This document shows, piece after piece, positions 1 to 5,301 of a DNA stretch of 8,274 nt (position 1 is the first letter of the stretch; each line of letters opens with the position of its first letter). This DNA is from Xanthobacteraceae bacterium (GTDB taxonomy: Bacteria > Pseudomonadota > Alphaproteobacteria > Rhizobiales > Xanthobacteraceae). The notes beneath the pieces are model-generated. The model saw nothing but the letters and a program-made list of their open reading frames with translations, searched no databases and was not told the origin of the DNA. The stretch spans positions 1-8,274 of the forward strand of contig JASHYD010001234.1 in assembly GCA_030043175.1 (NCBI GenBank), written 5' to 3'. Position numbers and translations under genes: made by a program.

Positions 1-297
1 GTTGTGCGATAATTTCCCACCGATATCGAAGTTCTGCTCCAGAACCAGCACATCGGCGCCCAGGTCATGTGCGCGTTTCGCCGCCACGATTCCGGTCCCA
101 CCGGAGCCGCACACGATCACATCCGCCTCGTAGTCCCAGCGAATGTCAGCGGGGGCCCGTTGTGCCTGTGCCTTGCCAGGGGCCGACAGGATGGCCGCGC
201 CCAATCCGGCGGCAGCGCCCGCCTTGACGAAGTCGCGCCGGCTTGCGGCCGTCTGACCCCGAAGCTCGGCGACTTTTGTTTCGCGTTTTTTGACCAT
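1..297 (-). CDS. Tat-exported FAD-dependent oxidoreductase, N-terminal part (runs off left edge)
   Basis: Reading leftwards from an ATG at 297, 99 codons stay open to the window edge. Residues 1-46 look like a Tat signal: a charged start, the twin-arginine motif SRRDFVKAG (residues 19-27), an Ala/Gly-rich hydrophobic stretch and a likely cleavage near AQAQ (43-46). Residues 58-88 form a Rossmann FAD-binding motif, DVIVCGSGGTG, followed by a second strand ending LVLEQ whose Glu would hold the FAD ribose. This is the N-terminal dinucleotide-binding half of the fumarate reductase/succinate dehydrogenase flavoprotein-like family. Substrate cannot be told because the catalytic domain is outside the window. 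The start is supported by an AGGGGG ribosome binding site (complement of 307-312) about nine bases upstream. Periplasmic location is inferred from the Tat signal. Confidence 0.9.
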   Translation of the reverse strand, partial: MVKKRETKVAELRGQTAASRRDFVKAGAAAGLGAAILSAPGKAQAQRAPADIRWDYEADVIVCGSGGTGIVAAKRAHDLGADVLVLEQNFDIGGKLSHN

Positions 298-518
298 GAT
301 TAGTTTCCCCCTGGGTAAGCCAAGCAGTGGCCCGTGGATGACGACCACATTGGCAGCGAATTCACGACTCAGCCGTGGTTATTCAGCACCAGCGCGGCGT
401 GGCTCTATTGCCGCATGCATGGCGGCACTATTCCCCTTCGGACGCATCTTCGCGGCCCACGAACGAGCCTCTGTTTGCCAGATGATCCCGTGACGTTCGC
501 GATCAATGAAGATCATGC

Positions 519-805
519 ACCAAAGATTCGTTCTTCACCAGCCGGCGTACTCAACTCGTTCTGCTCACGACCAAGCATGGGATACCGTCCTTGACGGCGG
601 TCTGCTGAGCTACGGGACGAGCCTTCGCAACTCGTATCGCGAAATGGCTGGCTACGTCGGGCGCGTTCTCAATGGTGCCAAAACGACCGACTTGCCGGTG
701 CAGCAGCCCAGCACGTTCGAACTTGTGCTCAACCTCAATGCTGCCAAGCTCGCCTTGACCATCCCGACTTCCATCCTGCTACGTGCCGACGAAGTGATCG
801 AGTAG
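519..805 (+). pseudogene. C-terminal relic of an ABC transporter substrate-binding protein (ABC_sub_bind family)
   Basis: Two reading frames together match the last third of the family. From 519 one frame reads KDSFFTSRRTQ then LTTKHGIPSLT, corresponding to the usual DPFFxSRRxQ...ARHGIP segment. It then meets a stop. From about 593 a different frame continues with GGLLSYGTS, YVGRVLNGAKTTDLPVQQP, FELVLNLNAAK and the family-typical ending LLRADEVIE plus stop at 803-805. Between the two pieces about eight residues (normally YxxREFxxA) are missing, so a small deletion caused the frameshift near 590-598. Nothing resembling the N-terminal two thirds or a signal peptide is found upstream. The intact homologue at 1436-2416 ends in nearly the same residues, so the two are paralogues in tail-to-tail orientation. 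It is not expected to be functional. Confidence 0.85.
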
Positions 806-1186
806 CCATACGCCGCGCTGCCTGCCCTTATCGGCGCGCCGGATATTGCGACAGCTGAGGATGATCTCTGCCGCTTCAGCTGCATCAGACTCAGACGGGC
901 GTGCAGGCGCCGAACGATCAATGGACGTTGCCTTGGATGCTGCGGTGCACACTCGGCGCCCGAATCGGGTCATCAAGAGACTCGCGGACCGCCTCACCTG
1001 CGCGGCAGGTTTACATGCATAACCGGACCACGCTGCGGCCGGCGGACGCCGCGCCGAAGAGATTTCGACAGAGTCGAGGGTCCTCGCTCAGCGCCGTGAC
1101 TCGATAGGACCGAAGGTCGATTAGTTGCGAGAATATCCGTTATCGGGAGTTAATCGGCGGCTCCGCACTGCGGCGCTTGCGCTCCC
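806..1186. other. Intergenic stretch without a recognisable gene
   Basis: GC-rich sequence between two relics. Open frames are present on both strands but none shows family motifs or a ribosome binding site. The only structure noted is a perfect 6-bp inverted repeat, ACCTGC-GCG-GCAGGT (996-1010), with no T-run, so it is not a convincing terminator. Confidence 0.5.
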
Positions 1187-1360
1187 TCAGCTCACCTCCT
1201 CGTTAGCCAGGGCACGCACGGCGCGAATGAACGCGGTGACCTCGCGCCGACGTCCAATCGCCTCGGCGGTGTTGCGGCAATGCTTGAAGGCGTTCTTGTT
1301 ACCCCTCGGACCGCCCAGCAATCGGACGCCCCGATTTTCGCCAGTGTCGCGTAAACCTAA
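1187..1360 (-). pseudogene. Relic of a small GNKNAxKH-type rhizobial protein
   Basis: On the minus strand a frame bounded by stops reads GGPRGNKNAFKHCRNTAEAI, then GRRREVTAFIRAVRALA and ends EEVS plus stop at 1187-1189. This matches a short conserved protein type common in Rhizobiales whose consensus I recall as GAPRGNKNALKHGxYTxEAIxRRR followed by a helix. The function of that type is unknown to me. Here the usual KHG is KHC, no ATG starts the frame (the nearest candidate is a TTG at 1321), and the expected N-terminal residues are absent or unrecognisable before the TAG at 1361-1363. I therefore treat it as a truncated remnant. A short functional peptide started from TTG cannot be excluded. 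Confidence 0.55.
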
Positions 1361-1435
1361 CTACGGAATTTTCCGATAGTTTCGCCAGCCCAACTTCGTG
1401 ACGAACAAAGATGAAATATAGCCGAAGTCGCAAGC

Positions 1436-2416
1436 CTATTCGATCACCTCGTCGGCGCGGGCGAGAAGCATCCAAGGAATTCCCAGCCCGAGCACCTTCG
1501 CGGTCTTGAGGTTGATCACAAGTTCAAATTTGGTGGGCCGTTGAACCGGCAGATCGGTGGCTTTCTCGCCATTGAGGATGCGGCCAACATAGATACCGAA
1601 TCGGCGAACCTGATCAGAATAGCTCGGGCCGTAGCTGATTAGGCCGCCGACAACAGCCTGCTCGCGCATGAAATAGATTGACGGCATCGCGTAGCGTGCC
1701 GCCAGCGTAACGATCTCTACGCTGCGATCGGCGAACAATGGGTCGGCGGTGACCAGGACGGCGTCACTGTTTGCTACGAGGCCCGCAAAGGCCGCATCGA
1801 TCTCAGTGCTGTCAGCGACACAGGACTCATCAATTCGCACGCCCATACCAGCGGCGGCTGCTTGTAACTGGCCCACGCGGGACGCAAGATTAGCACCACT
1901 GGGGTTGATCATCGCCGTAAACCGCATGGCACGCGGCAGCAGCTCATGCAACAATTCCAGCCGCTTAGGCTCAAGCTCCGCGAACAACATCGCGACGCCG
2001 GTAGCATTGCCGCCTGGGCGGTTGAGGCTCGCAACGAGACCGGCTTGAACTGGGTCGCCTCCCACATCGAAAACGATTGGAATTGTGCCGCTTGCGGCTT
2101 TGGCTGCACGCGCCGGAGCCAACCCCCCTACCGTGGCGATGACAGCTACGCGGCGGTTGACCAAATCAGTCGCCAGTTCCGGCAGCCGTGCGACGTCGTT
2201 TCCACAATAGCGGTATTCGATGATAACGTTTTGGCCCTCCGTAAACCCCGCGTCACTGAGCCCGCGGCGGAACGCGAACAACGTGGAAGCATCGGCTCCA
2301 GAGGAACGGGAACTGAGATAGCCGATCACTTTGGGCGTCAGCCGCTGCGCCCGCGCCGCGAGCGGCCAAGCTGCCGCTGCTCCACCGAGGCCCGCAATGA
2401 ACTCCCGCCGTCTCAC
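1436..2416 (-). CDS. ABC transporter substrate-binding protein (ABC_sub_bind / PF04392-type)
   Basis: Intact gene of 326 residues, the normal length for this family of periplasmic ligand-binding proteins, which resemble the solute-binding parts of ABC importers. The N-terminus MRRREFIAGLGG followed by an Ala-rich segment ending AARAQ is the typical export signal, with cleavage expected after about residue 23. Downstream come PKVIGYLSS, IPIVFDVGGDPV with VASLNRPGGNATG (around residues 113-140), TADPLFADRS, then GGLISYGPSYSDQVRR and the C-terminal FELVINLKTAK...LARADEVIE. I choose the GTG at 2416 over a TTG at 2422 because homologues begin MRRREF and because GAGGA lies six bases before the GTG. 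No permease or ATPase gene is adjacent, which is common for this family. The ligand cannot be inferred. Confidence 0.92.
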   Translation of the reverse strand: MRRREFIAGLGGAAAAWPLAARAQRLTPKVIGYLSSRSSGADASTLFAFRRGLSDAGFTEGQNVIIEYRYCGNDVARLPELATDLVNRRVAVIATVGGLAPARAAKAASGTIPIVFDVGGDPVQAGLVASLNRPGGNATGVAMLFAELEPKRLELLHELLPRAMRFTAMINPSGANLASRVGQLQAAAAGMGVRIDESCVADSTEIDAAFAGLVANSDAVLVTADPLFADRSVEIVTLAARYAMPSIYFMREQAVVGGLISYGPSYSDQVRRFGIYVGRILNGEKATDLPVQRPTKFELVINLKTAKVLGLGIPWMLLARADEVIE

Positions 2417-2422
2417 CTGCAA

Positions 2423-2427
2423 TCCTC
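2423..2427 (-). promoter_or_regulatory. Ribosome binding site deciding the GTG start of the ABC substrate-binding gene
   Basis: On the minus strand GAGGA ends six bases before GTG at 2416, an ideal spacing. It directly abuts the alternative TTG at 2422, which makes TTG initiation unlikely. Confidence 0.7.
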
Positions 2428-2503
2428 AAGTTTCAAAATTGGCGCGTAAAGCCTTCGAATGCACGCTACAGTAGTTTGGTCTGCGCAGTCACAAATCAAA
2501 ACT

Positions 2504-3180
2504 CTACAAATGATACCGCCCTAGCGCCTGCGTGAGAAGTGGGTTCGCTGATCGGATGGTGTCAGCCTGCGGTGCCTCGCGCCTCACCCCGCTTTGCGCG
2601 CCATCGACGACGAAAGGGCGCAACGTCGCTGCAATCCGCTGAACCGTGCCGAGAGACACACCAGCAGCCTCTGCCGCCGCCCGGTAGCTCATCCCCTTAC
2701 TTAAGGCCTGACGAGTGAGCGCCTCTTGTGCCGGTTGACAGGCGCTCTGCCAACACGCTTACCTTCGGCTTTGGCTTTCCTTATCCCGGCCTTGATACCC
2801 TCCCTGGTCTTCACCCGATGATACGCGGAACACGCCATCATTATCCGCAAATCCGCCTCCCCCTTTCGGTAGCGCTCGACTAAAAGAGAGTAATCGGCGG
2901 GCATATTCAGGTTGACTCCGCGCGGAGCGACGGTCTTCAAACTTCTGATCCAATACGACTCGAGGAAGGGCAGAAGATCGGGATCGCACATCTCGATCAC
3001 CTCAAATCGAAATGCCTCCTCACCGTATGTATCGAATGCATCCTGCAAGCCACGGTTCTTATGAGCCCGCCGCCATAAACGGCTTAGGTGATGATATTAC
3101 CGCCTCGGATACCGGTCGGTCGCCCCGATGTATGCAATACGGAGCGGCCGATAGACATAGAGGTAAACAACGCCAAACCC
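2504..3180 (-). pseudogene. Broken GIY-YIG nuclease fused to a resolvase-like linker and HTH domain
   Basis: Read from 3180 leftwards. First comes a GIY-YIG-like core, GFGVVYLY...AYIGATD, with YIG at about 3120. An in-frame TAA follows (3097-3099), after which the same frame continues as YHHLSRL, AHKNRGLQDAFDTYGEEAFR and FEVIEMC, the second half of a GIY-YIG domain. Next is a segment containing EGIKAGIRKAKAEGKRVGRAP, which looks like the stretch before the HTH in serine recombinases. There the frame breaks near 2730. The other frame carries on AQEALTRQALSKGMSYRAAA and GVSLGTVQRIAATLRPF, a clear helix-turn-helix, ending at 2504. One missing base near GTCAACCG explains the shift. With a stop and a frameshift it is probably dead. 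Known family role: GIY-YIG enzymes cut DNA. The fusion to a resolvase-type HTH suggests a mobile-element endonuclease. Confidence 0.75.
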
Positions 3181-3574
3181 TTCGAACGGATCGCCGCGCT
3201 CGGTTACGAACACCCACGGAGAATGCGGGTTCTCTCGCCGCAGCCGACGCCATGTAGCGGGTGGCCGCCGTCCTTACCGCCCTTAGCTCGCTTAACCGAG
3301 ATGACGGCTTCGTCGAGATTAACCCGCGTCCAAGGAAGCTCGACCAACTCCTTAGCCCGGAGCCCGTGGCGGTAGGCCAACCGGATCATGGTGGCGTCAC
3401 GAAACCCCCATCGCCCCTCTTTGGCGCCAGCCAACAATTGGGCGACCTCACTCTCAAGGAGATGCTCACGCTCGCGGTAGACCTCTTTCCTTGCGGCCAG
3501 TCGGGTTATTGGAGACTGTCGACTGTCGGCTTTTCGATACCTGGCGCCACTAAATATAGGTCAGGATTTGCCAT
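3181..3574 (-). pseudogene. Truncated tyrosine recombinase (phage/rhizobial-type integrase)
   Basis: The relic starts at ATG 3574 with MANPDLYLVAPGIEKPTVDS, typical of short rhizobial integrases. A frameshift near 3510 moves to a second frame: ITRLAARKEVYREREHLLES, then GRWGFRDATMIRLAYRHGLR and AKELVELPW, which carries the first catalytic Arg in HGLRAKEL, followed by VKRAKGGKDGGHPLHG with the catalytic-strand Lys. A second shift, with loss of about six residues of the usual GDELRAL, occurs near 3250. The third frame reads RRLRRENPHSPWVFVTERGD and then runs directly into the GIY-YIG relic. The HxxR, H/W and Tyr boxes are absent, so it cannot recombine DNA. A normal member is roughly 190-200 residues. 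It marks a past integration event. Confidence 0.82.
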
Positions 3575-3921
3575 GTGTTTCAGCGCCCCCTTAATCAAAC
3601 TGTTAGGTAAAAGGCATATTGCCGACTGTTCACCAATCGAAAATCAATGAGTATTCGATAATGCGTCGACCCGTCGCAGGTTGATATTATCCTTACCAAA
3701 ATACCACACCTCCGCCTCGAAAGAGCCAGCCGACCGGGTCGCACTCGTGTGTCGGCGCGTTGGTGAGATGATGGCGGCGCACCCGAAAGCGGCACCTTCA
3801 TGAGAGGTCGCTTCGCGGCGAAGCAACCTGCGGTGTTGGCTCTGTTCCTGCCTTTGTCGCTGGGGTGATGTCGCGTAGACTGGTTCGAACCCACTTACTG
3901 GGATGACACCGGAGGGGCTTC
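3575..3921. other. Intergenic region between integrase relic and DUF2059 fragment
   Basis: No convincing gene is seen in about 350 bases. A strong hairpin lies at 3806-3828: GGT-c-GCTTCG-CGG-CGAAGC-a-ACC, nine pairs with one mismatch and a three-base loop. No T-run follows on either strand, so it is not a classical terminator. A perfect palindrome GGTTCGAACC lies at 3882-3891. The final bases (3911-3915, GGAGG) are the ribosome binding site of the next gene. Confidence 0.45.
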
Positions 3922-4158
3922 ATGAAAATCACAGGAACTATCGTCGGCGTGATTTTGTTGAACCTTGCCGCGCCAAATCTGGCCGTTGCGCAAGGCGCCG
4001 GCACACTAGATGCTGAGACCATGACGGCAGCTCGCGAACTCATTGCCGCAATGAGATTCGACACTCAGTCCAATTTGCCGACAATGTTTCACACCATGAG
4101 GCCGGCGCTCGTTCAGGGGCGCTATTTCGTTCTAACGCGGCGCCGTCACATTCGTTAG
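3922..4158 (+). pseudogene. Secreted DUF2059-type protein, truncated after its N-terminus
   Basis: ATG at 3922 is preceded six bases upstream by GGAGG (3911-3915). Residues 1-24 form a Sec-type signal: MKITG, a hydrophobic core and a likely cleavage after AVA-Q. Residues 29-66 (LDAETMTAARELIAAM, then MFHTMRPALVQG) resemble the first helices of DUF2059-type periplasmic proteins, which normally run to about 160-180 residues. From codon 67 the resemblance ends, and 12 unrelated residues rich in Arg lead to a TAG at 4156-4158 that lies inside the inverted repeat 4130-4160. The missing two thirds are not found elsewhere in the window. The abrupt change coincides with the start of the AT-rich island. 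The family's function is unknown, and this fragment is unlikely to fold fully. The family assignment rests on a short segment. Confidence 0.65.
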
Positions 4159-4160
4159 AA
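4130..4160. repeat. Inverted repeat at the boundary of the AT-rich island
   Basis: TTCTAACG (4130-4137) and CGTTAGAA (4153-4160) are perfect complements, separated by 15 bases that contain the palindrome CGGCGCCG (4138-4145). The right arm contains the stop codon of the truncated DUF2059 frame and touches the promoter at 4161. The arms resemble integron core sites (AAC...GTT), but the whole is too short for an attC site. Confidence 0.55.
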
Positions 4161-4169
4161 TGCTATAAT
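4161..4169 (+). promoter_or_regulatory. Extended -10 promoter (TGC-TATAAT)
   Basis: TGCTATAAT is a perfect sigma-70 extended -10 element. No good -35 hexamer is present 16-18 bases upstream, which extended -10 promoters can do without. It would start a transcript about 75 bases before the ORF at 4252. Confidence 0.5.
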
Positions 4170-4196
4170 ATATACCGTTCGAACGATCGAGGTAAG

Positions 4197-4229
4197 TTGA
4201 CAAATAAACACCTGTCAATATGTAACAGG
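4197..4229 (+). promoter_or_regulatory. Perfect -35 hexamer and small palindrome upstream of the 4252 ORF
   Basis: TTGACA at 4197-4202 matches the -35 consensus. The best -10 candidate at the right distance (TATGTA, 4219-4224) is weak and sits inside the inverted repeat CCTGT-(9)-ACAGG (4211-4229). A repressor site overlapping the promoter is possible but unproven. Confidence 0.35.
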
Positions 4230-4251
4230 CTAAACTAGGGAGTAAAGACAA

Positions 4252-4491
4252 ATGACTAGGTACAAGATGACTGTCGTGTTTGATGTCCATGAAGAAGTGA
4301 CAATGAAGTATGTTCGCCAAGAAGAGATATTGGCTGATGAAGCGTTGCAGAGAATTGAATCCACTGCTGTCATAGGAAGAAACCACTCTCATATTAACAA
4401 ACTGTATAAAGACATACTCGAACGGATAGATGCATCACTTAAACATCCTATAACTTACGATATTGTCACGTTTGAAAAACTTAATATTTAA
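4252..4491 (+). CDS. Hypothetical 79-residue protein in AT-rich island
   Basis: ATG at 4252 follows an AGGGAG ribosome binding site (4237-4242) nine bases upstream. The protein begins MTRYKMTVVFDVHEE, a strand-like segment, then has two helical stretches rich in Glu, Ala, Ile and Lys (residues about 22-40 and 46-62), and ends in an amphipathic strand DIVTFEKLNI. It has no signal peptide, membrane span or motif that I recognise. Its codons (AGA, ATA, many A/T third positions) differ sharply from the GC-rich genes on either side, which points to recent transfer. An upstream promoter, a good ribosome binding site and an uninterrupted frame suggest it is expressed. The alternating strand-helix-helix-strand pattern would suit a small soluble protein or an inhibitor/immunity-like protein, but that is only a guess. 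Confidence 0.68.
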   Translation: MTRYKMTVVFDVHEEVTMKYVRQEEILADEALQRIESTAVIGRNHSHINKLYKDILERIDASLKHPITYDIVTFEKLNI

Positions 4492-4501
4492 TATTTAATA
4501 T
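4481..4501 (+). repeat. Three perfect tandem copies of TTAATAT
   Basis: The 7-bp unit TTAATAT occurs three times without spacer or mismatch. The first unit encodes the last codons of the 4252 ORF and the second holds its TAA stop. It may be replication slippage or a small iteron-like array. Confidence 0.75.
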
Positions 4502-4580
4502 ATGATGTAGAGTGATCAAAATATGATTTAAGTATTATGTTGGTTTCTGTCTTAGGAATTAGGTAGGTTGTTAGAGCAAT

Positions 4581-4589
4581 TGGCATAAT
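4581..4589 (+). promoter_or_regulatory. Candidate extended -10 promoter (TGG-CATAAT)
   Basis: TGGCATAAT matches the extended -10 consensus at all but one hexamer position. A start near 4596 would give a leader of about 150 bases before the small ORF at 4747. No clear -35 element is visible. Confidence 0.3.
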
Positions 4590-4631
4590 GTTATGAGAGC
4601 AAGTAACACGCTGGCATTGATTATGGAACTC

Positions 4632-4664
4632 CTGGCTACACGCCAGACAGTAACTCTGCCTGTC
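4632..4664 (+). other. Pair of adjacent stem-loops in a possible leader RNA
   Basis: CTGGC-TACAC-GCCAG (4632-4646) and GACAG-(9)-CTGTC (4646-4664) share one base, so they could form two consecutive short hairpins. GGCTAC is repeated at 4634-4639 and 4673-4678. Neither stem is followed by a T-run. Biological relevance is uncertain. Confidence 0.3.
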
Positions 4665-4746
4665 GATGCTCAGGCTACCTGTCTTCAAATAATTATGCAC
4701 CGACAGCGACCTGATGACGCTATTAAGTGGGAGTGTAAAACGCTAA

Positions 4747-4848
4747 ATGGCCATGAATGAGAGAAGACAAGCTCTGTTACTACTAGACATAGGTCTAGTC
4801 TTAGTTGGGCTTGTTTTGGTTATGTTGATAATCAACGCGTTAATGTAA
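4747..4848 (+). CDS. Possible 33-residue single-span membrane peptide
   Basis: The frame starts ATG GCC ATG at 4747. It encodes a short polar, charged head (MAMNERRQ), then about 24 almost purely hydrophobic residues (LLLLDIGLVLVGLVLVMLII) ending NALM, stop at 4846-4848. That is the shape of a one-helix inner-membrane peptide, with the positive charges predicting the N-terminus inside. GGGAG (4729-4733) is a possible ribosome binding site but lies 13 bases away, longer than usual. The sequence is T-rich and contains several palindromes, so a hydrophobic frame could arise by chance. Small hydrophobic peptides behind structured leaders are known as type I toxins; that reading is speculative here. 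No antisense promoter was identified. Confidence 0.3.
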   Translation: MAMNERRQALLLLDIGLVLVGLVLVMLIINALM

Positions 4849-4889
4849 TTTGTCAAACTACTGAGATTAGTACCGTTGCCCAACTAAGA
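4799..4889. repeat. 12-bp perfect inverted repeat, 67-base spacer
   Basis: TCTTAGTTGGGC (4799-4810) is exactly complementary to GCCCAACTAAGA (4878-4889). Inside lie two further palindromes, GTTGAT-A-ATCAAC (4824-4836) and AACGCGTT (4834-4841). Just outside on the left is ACTAGAC-atag-GTCTAGT (4782-4799). No target-site duplication is seen next to the arms, so a small transposable element is not proven. Confidence 0.6.
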
Positions 4890-4909
4890 AATTCAGAGAT
4901 AATTTTTAA

Positions 4910-5166
4910 GGATGCAGGAACTTTGTCGCAAATTTTTTTGGATCTGTGCAGCAGGGAATTAAACAGCTTGAAAGTGTCTCAGTTGATAGACATCCTAAAG
5001 TATATAATCCGTCAGAAGATGCGGTGATGGCGGCTAAACCCTGCCTAGTACTGACGTCTACACCGTATTCTAGATCCCTGCAGTAACTATCGTTGTAGGC
5101 GATGTAGTCGGGTTTGCTGCGGCCATAATTTATGTCGTTCCAGAGGTGCAGGAGATTACGAGACAT
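4910..5166. other. Island margin with two overlapping, probably truncated open frames
   Basis: Plus strand, 4910-5086: a frame without ATG (GTG at 4946) reads FVANFFGSVQQGIKQLES, then VDRHPKVYNPSEDAVMAAK, stop at 5084. Minus strand, 5166 to 4906: a frame from ATG at 5166 reads MSRNLLHLWNDINYGRSKP, then DYIAYNDSYCRDLEYG. Each looks most protein-like before about 5040 and random beyond it, as if two gene pieces pointing at each other were joined near 5040, where base composition also changes from AT-rich towards the host level. Neither frame has a ribosome binding site and I recognise no family. Treat both as unconfirmed. Confidence 0.3.
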
Positions 5167-5169
5167 ATC

Positions 5170-5301
5170 TTATTTGTTTAGTTGGTGCATCACGATAGGT
5201 ATCGCCGGGTCAACCCATGCCGCCCCTTTTTCATGGGCGAGGATCGCGCAATCCACGTCGGCGATTGGCTGGGTGCTCTTGGAGGATGGTGGCGACGTTG
5301 A
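5170..5301 (-). other. 43-codon open extension directly after the stop of the 5302 gene
   Basis: Immediately past the TAA at 5304-5302, the same minus-strand frame stays open to a TAA at 5172-5170. It contains QPIADVDCAILAHEKGAAW and VDPAIPIVMHQLNK, which look like real protein. It has no ATG start of its own except one eight codons before the end. It could be the remains of a longer C-terminus cut by a nonsense mutation, or chance. Confidence 0.3.

Noticed and set aside
1749..2449. Plus-strand open frames over the ABC substrate-binding gene
   Set aside because: They are antisense shadows of an intact, recognisable gene.
3806..3828. Rho-independent terminator
   Set aside because: The hairpin is strong, but no T-run follows it on either strand.
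3595..3894. Minus-strand open frame of 99 codons
   Set aside because: No ribosome binding site, low-complexity Arg/Ser/Pro composition and no recognisable motif.
3882..3899. GGTTCGAACCC resembling a tRNA T-arm, possible attachment site beside the integrase relic
   Set aside because: No acceptor, D-arm or anticodon structure lies upstream, the five-base stem does not pair fully, and no second copy was found in the window. It is simply a 10-bp palindrome with flanking bases.
4130..4160. Integron attC site at the junction (TTCTAAC...GTTAGAA)
   Set aside because: Orientation is right but 31 bases is much too short, and both core sites have a mismatch at the outer base.
4799..4889. Integron attC site, since the arms contain GTTGGGC and GCCCAAC matching core consensus
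   Set aside because: The order is reversed: attC needs AAC and GTT facing inwards, here they face outwards. Internal second core boxes are not evident.
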